Shown here: positions 1 through 7,419 of the stretch, one piece after another
Position numbering within the stretch: the stretch's first letter is position 1
Layout: each line of letters begins with the position of its first letter
From: Nitrospiraceae bacterium
GTDB taxonomy: Bacteria > Nitrospirota > Nitrospiria > Nitrospirales > UBA8639
Reading direction: 5' to 3'
Assembly: GCA_020632595.1 (NCBI GenBank)
Contig: JACKFF010000025.1
Span: 1-22,608 of the forward strand
Length of the DNA stretch: 22,608 bases
Translations under genes and position numbers: made by a program
Notes under the pieces: model-generated
The model's input: only the letters and a program-made list of their open reading frames with translations
Databases searched by the model: none
What the model was told of the DNA's origin: nothing

Positions 1-23
1 AGCCATTTACGAAACGGTGTCAC
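1..23 (-). CDS. possible 5' end of a gene running off the left edge
   Basis: On the minus strand a GTG codon at 23-21 follows a strong ribosome binding site (GGGAGG, six bases before it) and opens a frame reading M-T-P-F-R-K-W before the window ends. Seven codons are too few to identify a product. A weak copy of the 31-bp promoter motif lies about 130 bases upstream at 152-182. It could also be a chance SD-GTG pair. Confidence 0.3.
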
Positions 24-151
24 GCGGACCTCCCGATCAATTTCAGGGTGAAGACAATATGAAGAAAGATCCAATCATGGAATCTAGCTGAAGTTTTTGG
101 GTTGTAGCAGAGATGGGGTTTTCTTTGCCACTCTTTCATCAGTCATTTGCA

Positions 152-182
152 TCTGATGCACCAAATGCATATGGATGCTACA
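152..182 (-). promoter_or_regulatory. weak copy of the 31-bp promoter motif
   Basis: Read on the minus strand it begins with a perfect TGTAGC ATCCAT block, as in the best copies, but the expected TGTAGA at the -10 end is only CATCAG. It points toward the partial gene at the left edge. It is either a degenerate promoter or a chance match to half of the motif. Confidence 0.3.
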
Positions 183-320
183 CCTGACCGTCGTTCAGGG
201 ATGGCACTGTTTGTGTGGGTGCGGGATATGGAGAAGAGAAGATTTATGAGAGTGTTGAACAATAAAGATATCCAAGGCCATATTTTGTCAGGAAGCCTTT
301 GGGGATTCATGGCGTCGGGA

Positions 321-488
321 CTGTTCAAAAAAGTCCGTCCAGTCCTGTCCTGAGGCTTCTCGAAGGGAAGGCCGCGTATTGCCTGCTACGTCCCGAAGGG
401 CGTCACCGTTGTTTTGCGCGCGGAGCGTGCTGGTACGACGTGAGCACGGAAACATAGCGAGAACGCAGCTGGTGGCTTTTTTCAACAG
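321..488. repeat. MITE-like element with imperfect terminal inverted repeats
   Basis: The ends are CTGTTCAAAAAAGTCC on the left and, in reverse complement, CTGTTGAAAAAAGCCACC on the right, giving an approximately 20-bp imperfect terminal inverted repeat around a GC-rich centre without a convincing reading frame. The element ends six bases from the stop of the PepSY gene, so it probably also provides its transcription end. Elements of this type (palindromic, ends like CTGTTGAAAAAGTCC) are, from memory, common in Nitrospira genomes. No transposase is encoded, so any mobility would be in trans. The remainder of 1-493 holds only the weak promoter copy and the edge gene start. Confidence 0.55.
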
Positions 489-493
489 ACCAT

Positions 494-1864
494 TTATCGT
501 TCGAGGCCAAGCCAATGAGTCATGAAAGGAAGGCGACGAAGCACGAGGAAGTCCAGGAACCATACCGCAAGGAGAGATGCGGTGAACAATGGTAAGTAGA
601 GACAGAAAAACAGGAGCACACATGTAAATCCCGGAGAAAAGGAGTGGGTGGAAAGCAAGGGAGGCGCGCCCAGGATTCCTGTGGGACGCCGGTTCCACCA
701 CATGAAAGCCCCGCTGAAAACCAGGAACAGTAGACCCCCAGCGGTGAACATGCCCAGGAGCACATTGGGCCAGCCAAAGAGTTGTCCTTCATGCGCTGCG
801 ACTCCGATGCCAATAGCCTGATCCAAAACGTGACGATCCGTAAAATTTTCTCGTCCCACGATGGCTCCCGTTGAGGGGTCCAGTTGTAATGTGACTCGTT
901 GAGGACGGTTTTGCGTATCGGATTTGGCAGTCCAATACCTTCCGGCTTTTGCGGGTGGGGAAATGTAGACCGGGTGAGGCAGTCGAAGAGCCGCTACGGG
1001 AGGGATCAGAATATTGAGTGAAGAATAATCGAATGGGCGGTCAGGGGACAGGGGCAGAGGAGAGGCGGCAGGGCCATGGGAACGATGATCCTCGGAACTC
1101 TCCTGGATGGCATCCCGGGAGGTGACTCCGACTGTCCAATCTTGCTGGACCACGGCCGTACCGGTCAGCCGACGGACTTCTTTAAAATATTCCCCCCATA
1201 CTTTGGCCCATGGTAGTCCGGTAATCAGCAGAAACAGAGTAAAGAAGGCAATCCAGACTCCCGTCACGGCATGACAATCACGCCAGAAGGTACGGGACCC
1301 GCGAGTGAGACGAGGGTAGAACACTCCACCAAACCCTCGTTTGTCACGGGGCCACCACAAATATATGCCCGTGATAATCATGATGATCGTCCAGGATGCG
1401 GCCAGTTCGACTAAAGCGGAACCCCCGTTTCCCATTAGCAAATCCCCATGAAAGTGGAAAACCCACCGCATCACGCGATCTTCTTCGGGAGTGGTTTTGA
1501 GAATGTCGAGGGTTTCCGGATGTAGGTACACGCGAATGCGTGTTCCGTGATGGGTGACGATAATTCGAGTGGCGTTTTCCCGGCGTTTGGACAGTTCATA
1601 GGCGAAGAACGTGGACCCGGGAACCGCGCGGAGAGCGGCCTGGACCTGAGCGGAGGCACTCCTCGGAGATCCGGACAGAGACAGGTGGTCATACGGCTGA
1701 TCTAGCCAGGTATCAATTTGAGGTTTGAATAAATAGATGGTCCCACTGATGGACAACAATACGATGAAAGGCATGCAGAAGAGACCGGCATAGAAATGCC
1801 ATCGCCAGACTGTTCGATAATCAGGCCAACGTGTGGCCTGGGAATTCTGGGAAGCGGAGGTCAT
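494..1864 (-). CDS. PepSY-associated TM protein, inner-membrane reductase-like
   Basis: A 456-residue PepSY-TM protein. An N-terminal W-R-W-H-F-YAGLFCMPFIVLLSISGTIYLF segment is the typical first helix with its His; further membrane segments lie around residues 155-175 (with HFHGDLL just before), 195-220 (CHAVTGVWIAFFTLFLLITG), 365-390 (VAAHEGQLFGWPNVLLGMFTAGGLLFLVFSG) and near the C-terminus. The conserved His residues (HFYAG, FHFHGD, CHAVTG, AAHEG) are those expected to bind haem or a metal. Families of this type (FoxB/FegB/PiuB-like) reduce or release siderophore-bound iron at the inner membrane, which fits the neighbouring TonB receptors. The ATG at 1864 lacks a clear SD, so the start is uncertain. 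The gene lies downstream of the small RNA at 1995-2154 and may depend on read-through from it. Confidence 0.85.
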   Translation of the reverse strand: MTSASQNSQATRWPDYRTVWRWHFYAGLFCMPFIVLLSISGTIYLFKPQIDTWLDQPYDHLSLSGSPRSASAQVQAALRAVPGSTFFAYELSKRRENATRIIVTHHGTRIRVYLHPETLDILKTTPEEDRVMRWVFHFHGDLLMGNGGSALVELAASWTIIMIITGIYLWWPRDKRGFGGVFYPRLTRGSRTFWRDCHAVTGVWIAFFTLFLLITGLPWAKVWGEYFKEVRRLTGTAVVQQDWTVGVTSRDAIQESSEDHRSHGPAASPLPLSPDRPFDYSSLNILIPPVAALRLPHPVYISPPAKAGRYWTAKSDTQNRPQRVTLQLDPSTGAIVGRENFTDRHVLDQAIGIGVAAHEGQLFGWPNVLLGMFTAGGLLFLVFSGAFMWWNRRPTGILGAPPLLSTHSFSPGFTCVLLFFCLYLPLFTASLLAVWFLDFLVLRRLPFMTHWLGLER

Positions 1865-1994
1865 GATGGGTGAACGGGATGTCGTAGAGGGGAGAGTCGG
1901 GTCAGTGCAGAACGCGGCTCATCAGCAACTGAATGGGTGCGATGAGGGCGAATCATTTGGAGTGGACGAACAGAGAACAAGAGATGGGATGTCG

Positions 1995-2154
1995 TAAATA
2001 AGGCCGGGGTGAAGGCTAAGGAGGTTGCACATCCCAATGCCTTCTCCCCCGGAAAGAGCGGTGTGGGTCAGGGATGAGTCACGCCGCTCCCATGTCTGCT
2101 GGAAGAGTGCAATGTTCTTTCAGCGATAGACGAGATCTTATCCAAAGGACATCT
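1995..2154 (-). ncRNA. putative small RNA, copy 1, anti-SD loop
   Basis: A non-coding stretch of about 160 bases, nearly the same in sequence and order as 8814-8970. Read on the minus strand it has three hairpins: 2124-2098 (GCTGAAAGA / TCTTCCAGC, one mismatch), 2089-2056 (GAGCGG / CCGCTC with a 3-bp extension) and 2052-2004 (CCGGGG plus GAAGGC paired with their complements). The loop of the last hairpin carries GTGCAACCTCCTTA, identical to the anti-Shine-Dalgarno end of 16S rRNA over ACCTCCTTA. Outer base pairs of this stem differ from the other copies yet remain paired (CCGGG, ACAGGG and GTAGGG stems), which is covariation. A 31-bp promoter motif sits immediately upstream. The U-tract is weak here (CCTTATTT), so it could instead be the leader of the PepSY gene. 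Confidence 0.6.
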
Positions 2155-2158
2155 TGCC

Positions 2159-2189
2159 GTTCTACTGATGAATGCCCCTGAATACTACA
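2159..2189 (-). promoter_or_regulatory. 31-bp promoter motif upstream of small RNA 1
   Basis: Minus-strand reading TGTAGT, 17-bp spacer, AGTAGA. The spacer retains the GGCA and CAT blocks of the consensus. The -10 end lies about seven bases before the inferred 5' end of the small RNA. This matches the arrangement at 8975-9005 before the second RNA copy. Confidence 0.65.
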
Positions 2190-2307
2190 GTTTCGATACC
2201 TTTACCCATGATCGCATGGCTGAACCGTTCTCTCTGGCTCTGTTCCTGGAAGCGCTCGTTAGCCAGGGATACGTCTGGCCGTTCTTCACTTATGGCTCAT
2301 ACCTCTT

Positions 2308-2339
2308 GGAGGGATAGGGTCGTTGCTCCCTATCCCTCC
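2308..2339 (-). terminator. terminator-like hairpin after the TonB receptor
   Basis: A perfect 12-bp stem (GGAGGGATAGGG / CCCTATCCCTCC) with an 8-base loop begins 19 bases beyond the receptor stop codon. No U-tract follows, so it may be a stabilising 3' hairpin or a Rho-assisted end. Confidence 0.6.
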
Positions 2340-2357
2340 CCACTTGGGATGTGCGGG

Positions 2358-4697
2358 TTAGAACAGTCCGAGTGTCAGGCCGGCATAAAAGGCCCGCCCG
2401 TATCCAGGCAAAAAGGCCTGTTTGCTGGCATCGGCGGTACTATCCGCTACGACGACGGCATTGCCGACATAATCCTTGTCGAACAGGTTATCGACTTCGA
2501 AGTAGAATTTCGCAAATCGAATATACGGATTGTGCGAAAATGAATATTGGTAATTGATGTTCAGATTGAACAGCAAATAGGCCGGTGCCCCTAAGGAGTT
2601 ATTATTGTTGACGTAAAAACTATCCACCCAGCTGCCTTCAACCCAGGCACCTAGGCCTGAAGGGGCATGATGATAGGCCAGCTTGGAATTTAACACATTA
2701 TTTTCCACGGCTGGGACGTCATGCCCAGCTTGGTTAACCTGGGTGATGACGCCTCCTGAAGAAAATTGATCGACAAATTTGATGTACTCACTGTCCATAT
2801 GCGTGAAGGCACCCGTCCACCGGAAGCCTGGGAGCCATGCCGGGTGGTATTTCCATCCTACTTCGATACCCCGATATTGAGATTCTTTCGCATTTGTCGC
2901 AAAGCTGCCGTTCGTGGTCGGTGAAAGGGGCACGCTCTGACTGATGATTTCATTCCGGAAGAAGGTCCAAAAGCCTACCAGTTGAATGTTGAACTCGTTG
3001 GTCAGCCAGGTGTCGGTTCCCAGCTCCAGATTCAAATTCTTTTGAGGTTTGAGAGCCGTGTTGAGTCCCGGATTCCCATCCAATCCGGTGGACAGGTTTC
3101 CGAAGGTAGGAATGGCATACCCGGTGGAGGCGCGCGCCCAATGCCGCATCCACTCATTTTGTCTGAAGGTCAATCCTAACTCCGGAGCCCAATTATCAAA
3201 GGTCCGCTCGATGTTCTCGCGACTGCGGAGGGTGCTGGTCGTATCCGTGGTCGTATAAGAGGTGGCCACTCCCGAAATCACCGAATTTTCATAGTTGAAT
3301 CCCACTGTGGCGATCCAACGGGGAACGAATTCCAACTCCTCCCGGAAGCGAGCCCCAATGTTGCGGATATTAAACCGATTTTGTGATTGAAGCGGTCCGA
3401 AGGTCGACTTCCCATCGTTGAGATTTCTGAAGCTCGTCCCTTCCTGCTCCATATAGTCAAAGAAAAATCCGATGGTGCTGCGCAAGGGCATCCCCAGGAA
3501 TTCTCCCTGATGAATAAGATTCGAATAATGTTTGAAATTAGGGTTGATGTTGGCGCTGGTTGGTTGATTGATGTCCTTGACATCGTAGTCTGCTTCAACC
3601 TGAAGCAGGGTGTTCGGATCGATTTCCCATTCGTACAGGCCTCCGATGATGGTACGCCGATCTCGACGTTTGCTATTGAGGGTGATGGGATTGGTGGTGG
3701 CTGTGCCTGCGAGTTGGCGAGGATTTTCGTCAAACTGGCTTTGTGTTAATCGACCAGGTGCCTTGGCGTCCAGATCGTTGTTCATGGCTTTGAAGTAAAA
3801 GCTGTGATGTTCGTTCAACTGATACCGCAGATTGAGGTTGACGGTTGCGGTATCATATTCGCTATGGGGCAAGTACCCATCTTCCCGGATATAGCTGCTA
3901 AACAGGGAAAGATCGAGATTGCCATATTCCTTTCCAATAGCCACTGCATACTTATTGTATCCATAGGATCCGCCCGAGACGAAGGTTTCGACCCCGTTGA
4001 TGTCCCGGCCACGCCGCGTTTTGAAATGCACTGCTCCTCCTAACGCATAATTGCCGTACAGAGACGAAGAGGCGCCTCTGATGACTTCGGTGCTTTCAAA
4101 AAACCAGGGATCATGAATGTCCAAGCGAGAGAGCCCATCGGATTGGGTTTGGCCGATGCCATCTTCGTAAAATTTGACATCGCGGACGCCAAAGCCGTTT
4201 TTGACCCCTGATCCGCGAATCGATACTTGATAATCACGAGGCCCGTTCCTCTGGCGCAGCAAAACGCCTGGCACAGACTCGAGTGATTCCCGCATATTGC
4301 GTGTTGGTTGAGATTCCGTCTCGCTTCGTGGTGTGGCTGCCATTGAGATCCCTTCAGGGCGTTTCAAGACGCGTTTGCTGATAATGCTGATGTCGGCGAG
4401 TTCATATTCAGGAATGGCATCCGGAGGAGGTGCGGCCGCAGAAGGAGTTGTTTGTGGTTCTGTCAAAACTTTTGGCGCAGGGATGTCCGGAGAGACCTGT
4501 TCCCGTGCGCGTTGGAGTTCTTCCAATTCCTGCAAAATCCGTTGTAATTGGTCCCGGAGTTCTGTCTCGCGGGTGTCGAGTGTAGTGGGTGGTGTTGGTG
4601 TCGGTTCCTCTGCCAAGGCGAGGCGTGGTTCCGTGGTGACCATCATCAGGATCGTTACGATCCAGGACCATTGGGATAATCGAAGAAACACTCTCAT
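2358..4697 (-). CDS. TonB-dependent outer-membrane receptor with N-terminal coiled coil
   Basis: A 779-residue TonB-dependent receptor. The ATG at 4697 is chosen over an upstream one (4721) because AAGGAG lies eight to nine bases before it and it is followed by a normal signal peptide ending near ALAEE. Residues about 38-65 (TRETELRDQLQRILQELEELQ) form a heptad-rich coiled coil, which is unusual for the family, followed by a Pro/Ala linker and a TonB-box-like ADISIISKR. The plug (about 100-225) shows ESVPGVLLRQRNGPRDYQVS, IRGSGVKNGFGVRDV and EVIRGASSSLYGNYALGGAV, and the barrel ends in a terminal Phe (GLTLGLF). The plug is closest in style to FecA-like ferric-chelate receptors. The ligand is unknown. 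It lies 355 bp downstream of the TonB-like gene and may share its transcript. An inverted repeat sits 47-71 bp upstream. Confidence 0.92.
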   Translation of the reverse strand: MRVFLRLSQWSWIVTILMMVTTEPRLALAEEPTPTPPTTLDTRETELRDQLQRILQELEELQRAREQVSPDIPAPKVLTEPQTTPSAAAPPPDAIPEYELADISIISKRVLKRPEGISMAATPRSETESQPTRNMRESLESVPGVLLRQRNGPRDYQVSIRGSGVKNGFGVRDVKFYEDGIGQTQSDGLSRLDIHDPWFFESTEVIRGASSSLYGNYALGGAVHFKTRRGRDINGVETFVSGGSYGYNKYAVAIGKEYGNLDLSLFSSYIREDGYLPHSEYDTATVNLNLRYQLNEHHSFYFKAMNNDLDAKAPGRLTQSQFDENPRQLAGTATTNPITLNSKRRDRRTIIGGLYEWEIDPNTLLQVEADYDVKDINQPTSANINPNFKHYSNLIHQGEFLGMPLRSTIGFFFDYMEQEGTSFRNLNDGKSTFGPLQSQNRFNIRNIGARFREELEFVPRWIATVGFNYENSVISGVATSYTTTDTTSTLRSRENIERTFDNWAPELGLTFRQNEWMRHWARASTGYAIPTFGNLSTGLDGNPGLNTALKPQKNLNLELGTDTWLTNEFNIQLVGFWTFFRNEIISQSVPLSPTTNGSFATNAKESQYRGIEVGWKYHPAWLPGFRWTGAFTHMDSEYIKFVDQFSSGGVITQVNQAGHDVPAVENNVLNSKLAYHHAPSGLGAWVEGSWVDSFYVNNNNSLGAPAYLLFNLNINYQYSFSHNPYIRFAKFYFEVDNLFDKDYVGNAVVVADSTADASKQAFLPGYGRAFYAGLTLGLF

Positions 4698-4743
4698 TAT
4701 TCTCGGCTCCTTGTATGGCAAAATCGTATAAAGGACAGGCTAT

Positions 4744-4768
4744 CTGACAGGGGGCTGCGCGCTGTCAG
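4744..4768. repeat. CTGACAG inverted repeat upstream of the receptor gene
   Basis: CTGACAG and CTGTCAG are separated by 11 bases, 47-71 bp upstream of the receptor start. A similar pair (CTGACA / TGTCAG) lies upstream of the VKOR gene at 10055-10072. It could be an operator or an attenuating hairpin; no U-tract follows. The rest of the 355-bp gap (4698-5052) holds a 91-codon open frame of odd composition that I do not accept as a gene, and nothing else recognisable. Confidence 0.35.
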
Positions 4769-5052
4769 GAGCGATGATCATGCGTGTGTGTGGAACATCT
4801 TTCGCTAGGGCGCGTGCGCGGGCTTGGCGGTCCGCGGGTGTGCCATGCACGAGGAGGCAATTGTGATATGTGCGAGTCCGAGATGGCGGTGCGGTAAGCA
4901 ATGGAATTGGAGTCGGGCTCCCATCCGACCCAGATGGGTGGCATGTGTTGATTAGGTTGTTGGCCGTGCCGGCTGGTCGTTGGTGAACGGGCTGAATCGC
5001 GTGTGACGGTGGTAGAAGGGGTAGAATAATCGGGAGTCATGATTCTTTGAAA

Positions 5053-5583
5053 TTAGCGAGAGAGGCGGTAGACCACGGGTAAGGTGATGCCGATTTCCGG
5101 CCGGTTGATTTCGTGTTGTAGCGGGAGGGGACAGGCTAAGCGCACGGCTGTCTTGGCAGCCTGATCCAATGCTTCGTATCCGGAGCTTTTCTGAACAGCG
5201 ACATCCTTGAGCTCACCGTCTGAGGTAATGACGACTCGAAGGACGACCCGTCCTTCCCATCCATAACGGCGTGCCGCGCTGGGGTAACGATTGAGTGTGG
5301 CCACACGACGTCCTAATGACTTTGCCACCCAGGCATAGTCCGTACGCAGGCGGGTATCGGTAACGGTGAACTCTGGTAGCGTGAAGACTTCATCTTCGGA
5401 GGACGAATCTTCACCGAGGACAGGATGGATAACGCAAACAGAAAACCCCAGTGATAGGAGGATGATCATCGGGAGAAAAGAGGTGAAGGCCCCGCGCCGG
5501 TGATGTGCCGCTCCCCCAGGATTTTTCTTGAACCGTTGGTCTCCTTCTCCCGTGTTTAGGCTAGCTAATACTGAGTATGACAT
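5053..5583 (-). CDS. TonB C-terminal-domain energy transducer
   Basis: A 176-residue protein with a basic, probably cytoplasmic N-terminus, one membrane segment at about residues 36-56 (FLPMIILLSLGFSVCVIHPV) and a C-terminal TonB domain (about 95-176) with YPSAARRYGWEGRVVLRVV, DGELKDVAVQKSSGYEALD and AVRLACPLPL. TonB couples the ExbB/ExbD proton motor to outer-membrane receptors, and three receptors lie in this window. Oddities: there is no Pro/Lys-rich linker, so it could hardly span the periplasm in the classical way, and residues about 67-77 (TLPEFTVTDTR) look like a receptor TonB box. The ATG at 5583 is preferred (an in-frame TTG precedes it); no good SD is visible. A 31-bp promoter motif lies 67 bp upstream. 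Confidence 0.8.
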   Translation of the reverse strand: MSYSVLASLNTGEGDQRFKKNPGGAAHHRRGAFTSFLPMIILLSLGFSVCVIHPVLGEDSSSEDEVFTLPEFTVTDTRLRTDYAWVAKSLGRRVATLNRYPSAARRYGWEGRVVLRVVITSDGELKDVAVQKSSGYEALDQAAKTAVRLACPLPLQHEINRPEIGITLPVVYRLSR

Positions 5584-5649
5584 CTCAATCAAACAAGTAT
5601 TTGTATTGTTGGGGAAACCGTTATTGGTGTACCGTCTGTGGACAAAACC

Positions 5650-5680
5650 TGTCTACCCATGTATGGCGATGGATACTACG
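5650..5680 (-). promoter_or_regulatory. 31-bp promoter motif upstream of the TonB-like gene
   Basis: Minus-strand reading CGTAGT, 17-bp spacer (starting ATCCATCG), GGTAGA followed by CA. It is directly followed by CAGGTTTT, also seen after the copy at 15117. It lies 67 bp before the chosen start codon. Confidence 0.65.
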
Positions 5681-5817
5681 TTTTGGCAGGATTCGAAAAA
5701 GCCCATTCAAAAGGGAAAGGGTGATCGGGGTTGGAGATGTTTTCCGAGAGTGCGCAGCGAGTGAAACGGTGTGTTGATGGACTACGGATTGCGACGAGAC
5801 GTCGCCGGACGAATGTT

Positions 5818-6039
5818 TTATGGCTCAGCCGAAGGGTTGGACCGAGGCGGCAAGGATGGCGTGGTAGTGGCTTGTTGGCTCCATGCGATGAAAATATCTT
5901 TGAGGGTTGCCGTCCATAGATTATCCAATTCTTTTCTGCTCAGCATGGGCTGGAATGGTTTTGGTCCCATTGGAGCCATGGCGGCGAATCCATGTTGCCT
6001 GGAAACGTGGGTTCTAACAGGACGGCGACTTGAGTTCAT
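5818..6039 (-). CDS. small protein, LWTxTL family, unknown function
   Basis: A 73-residue protein. The ATG at 6039 is preceded by GGGAG with six-base spacing. The centre reads LSRKELDNLWTATLKDIF, which matches LSESELIQLWTDTLRELF in the protein at 10468-10770: ten of eighteen positions are identical, including LS, EL, LWT, TL and F. That and a promoter motif about 107 bp upstream are the reasons to accept it as a real gene. There is no signal peptide or membrane segment, so it is probably cytoplasmic; the C-terminus is Pro/Ser-rich. Function is not recognised. Confidence 0.55.
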   Translation of the reverse strand: MNSSRRPVRTHVSRQHGFAAMAPMGPKPFQPMLSRKELDNLWTATLKDIFIAWSQQATTTPSLPPRSNPSAEP

Positions 6040-6145
6040 GGACATCTCCCAGAATGCAAGAAGGTCTTACATTGAACTAAACGGATTTCATTGCACTTCC
6101 GCTTCAGACTCTCATGCAGGATATTCTACCTACAGGGTTTCGAGT

Positions 6146-6176
6146 GCTCTACCGTTCGTTGCCAATGGATGCCACA
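6146..6176 (-). promoter_or_regulatory. 31-bp promoter motif upstream of the 73-aa gene
   Basis: Minus-strand reading TGTGGC, 17-bp spacer beginning ATCCATTGGCA, GGTAGA. It is one of the closest matches to the consensus in its -35 half. The stretch 6177-6397 upstream of it shows nothing recognisable. Confidence 0.6.
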
Positions 6177-6397
6177 CTGGTCACTTGTGAGTTGAGATAA
6201 GGACCCCTGTCTCCTGCATAGTGTTGCCTCAGCGTTTAGTTAATAATTTATACGCCAGATGATTTCCCCTGTGCCTGACTCGCCAGATAGTACCTAGCTG
6301 CTGTGCGGTATTATTTTGGACAGTCATTGTCCGAGAGCTCACCACCAGGAATACGAATGGAAAAATTTCGCAGGCGGGAATGGTGTGTACGGATAGA

Positions 6398-6432
6398 GAG
6401 CGGGCAGGGAAGATTGTCTTTCCTGCCCGCTC
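6398..6432 (-). terminator. strong terminator-like hairpin after the DsrE-like gene
   Basis: A 16-bp stem (GAGCGGGCAGGGAAGA with its complement, one wobble) with a 3-base loop lies 17 bases after the stop codon at 6450. It lacks a clear U-tract on either strand. Confidence 0.65.
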
Positions 6433-6449
6433 GTTGCCGATTGGGCAAT

Positions 6450-7034
6450 CTAATAATTCACAACGACAATGGGCTGACCTTCCTGGGCTGGTGTGCTCAT
6501 GAACACCGGATGTTGAATGTCTTGATTGGGCGGCCCCAACGGTCCCGTCACCTGTATGCCGGGGATCAGGTCGTCCTTGGTCTTGCCATAGGTTCTTAAT
6601 CCAAATCCCGAAACGGCCACTTCGACCTGACAGCGCATCGGAGGGTTCGTGGCTTCCCGTCCGAGCAGTTTGTGGAGTAGTTCATGGGCCGTTTTCGGTT
6701 CGTCATCTCCCGATGGCAATGTCGGCACATGGTTTTGAGGATGGTTGATATTTTTCAGCGCATTGAAGATGCCCTGATTGGAAAAGATCACGCGAATCGT
6801 GGAATCCGCCGCATCGGGAAGAAACTGGCAGGAATGTTTGGCGAATAATAATCCATTGATGGCACGGTCGGCATCGTACACGCCGATCTGCACGACAATC
6901 GTGCGTCCCTTAGGCTCATCATGAGAATTCCCATGCCATTTTTTTGCCTGGGCGGGGAGGGAGGCGAGGAAGGTCATGAGGAAGGCCAACCCTCCGATTA
7001 TCACTGCCTGCTTGGTTGCGCTCAACATGTTCAT
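6450..7034 (-). CDS. periplasmic DsrE-like protein
   Basis: A 194-residue protein with a signal peptide (VIIGGLAFLMTFLASLPAQA, cleavage near residue 30). The mature part resembles DsrE-type folds: an opening strand TIVVQIGVYDADRAINGLLFAKH, then STIRVIFSNQGIFNAL, and a Cys-containing strand CQVEVAVSGFGLRTYG followed by KTKDDLIPGIQVTG, which matches the family pattern of a Cys strand, a helix start and 'dLlpgv'. Cys 69 and Cys 135 are the only cysteines in the mature protein. DsrE relatives carry sulfur or bind small ligands; exported members are poorly characterised. An insert at about 95-130 carries Pro and His. The start is supported by AAAGGA eight bases upstream. The promoter motif lies 185 bp away, implying a long leader. 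Confidence 0.55.
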   Translation of the reverse strand: MNMLSATKQAVIIGGLAFLMTFLASLPAQAKKWHGNSHDEPKGRTIVVQIGVYDADRAINGLLFAKHSCQFLPDAADSTIRVIFSNQGIFNALKNINHPQNHVPTLPSGDDEPKTAHELLHKLLGREATNPPMRCQVEVAVSGFGLRTYGKTKDDLIPGIQVTGPLGPPNQDIQHPVFMSTPAQEGQPIVVVNY

Positions 7035-7218
7035 GTCTTCATTCCTTTCTCTAAGGGATGGAGTGAGTAGTGAATAGAGATGTTCGAGCTGATGGAGAGG
7101 TATACCCGGTTGTGCTTCGTGAATGGATCGTGAACTCGTTATGTATGAGTTTGAATCGGTATCCGAATATTTCGAATAGAGGGATTGTTGAGGGCAGTAT
7201 AAGGAGTGGCTTTCAGAG

Positions 7219-7249
7219 ATTCTACAGATGCTTGCGGATGTATGCTGGT
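7219..7249 (-). promoter_or_regulatory. 31-bp promoter motif, long leader to the DsrE-like gene
   Basis: Minus-strand reading ACCAGC, 17-bp spacer (ATACATCCGCA start), TGTAGA. The -10 end is perfect; only AGCAT of the -35 end is conserved. The 185-bp stretch to the next start codon holds no reading frame that I can support. Nothing notable is seen between 7250 and 7419. Confidence 0.5.
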
Positions 7250-7419
7250 GTCTGCAACAAGAGGACCAGGAAAGAGTAACAAGGTCTTATCTGGAATGAA
7301 AGGGGAGGACAGGATGATTGGGAAACAAGCTCAGTTTGGCTAGGGATGAATATGATCAAAAAGAAAAAATCGATGTTCCATGCAGGACTTAAGACGCTGA
7401 ATGGTGAGATGCTCCCAGG

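Noticed and set aside
288..701. 137-codon frame across the palindromic element
   Set aside because: Overlaps the PepSY gene in another frame and reads through the terminal repeats.
2172..2543. 123-codon plus-strand frame
   Set aside because: Overlaps the receptor 3' end in antisense and a terminator hairpin; no SD or recognisable domain.
4765..5040. 91-codon frame between the TonB-like gene and the receptor
   Set aside because: Rich in Pro, Ser, Arg and His without any structured segment, no SD, and it overlaps the CTGACAG palindrome; the spacing after the TonB-like stop is the only point in its favour.
6146..6176. Sigma-54 promoter (TGGC followed by GGCA)
   Set aside because: The GG-to-GC spacing is one base short, and other copies have TGTAGC, which destroys the essential GG.
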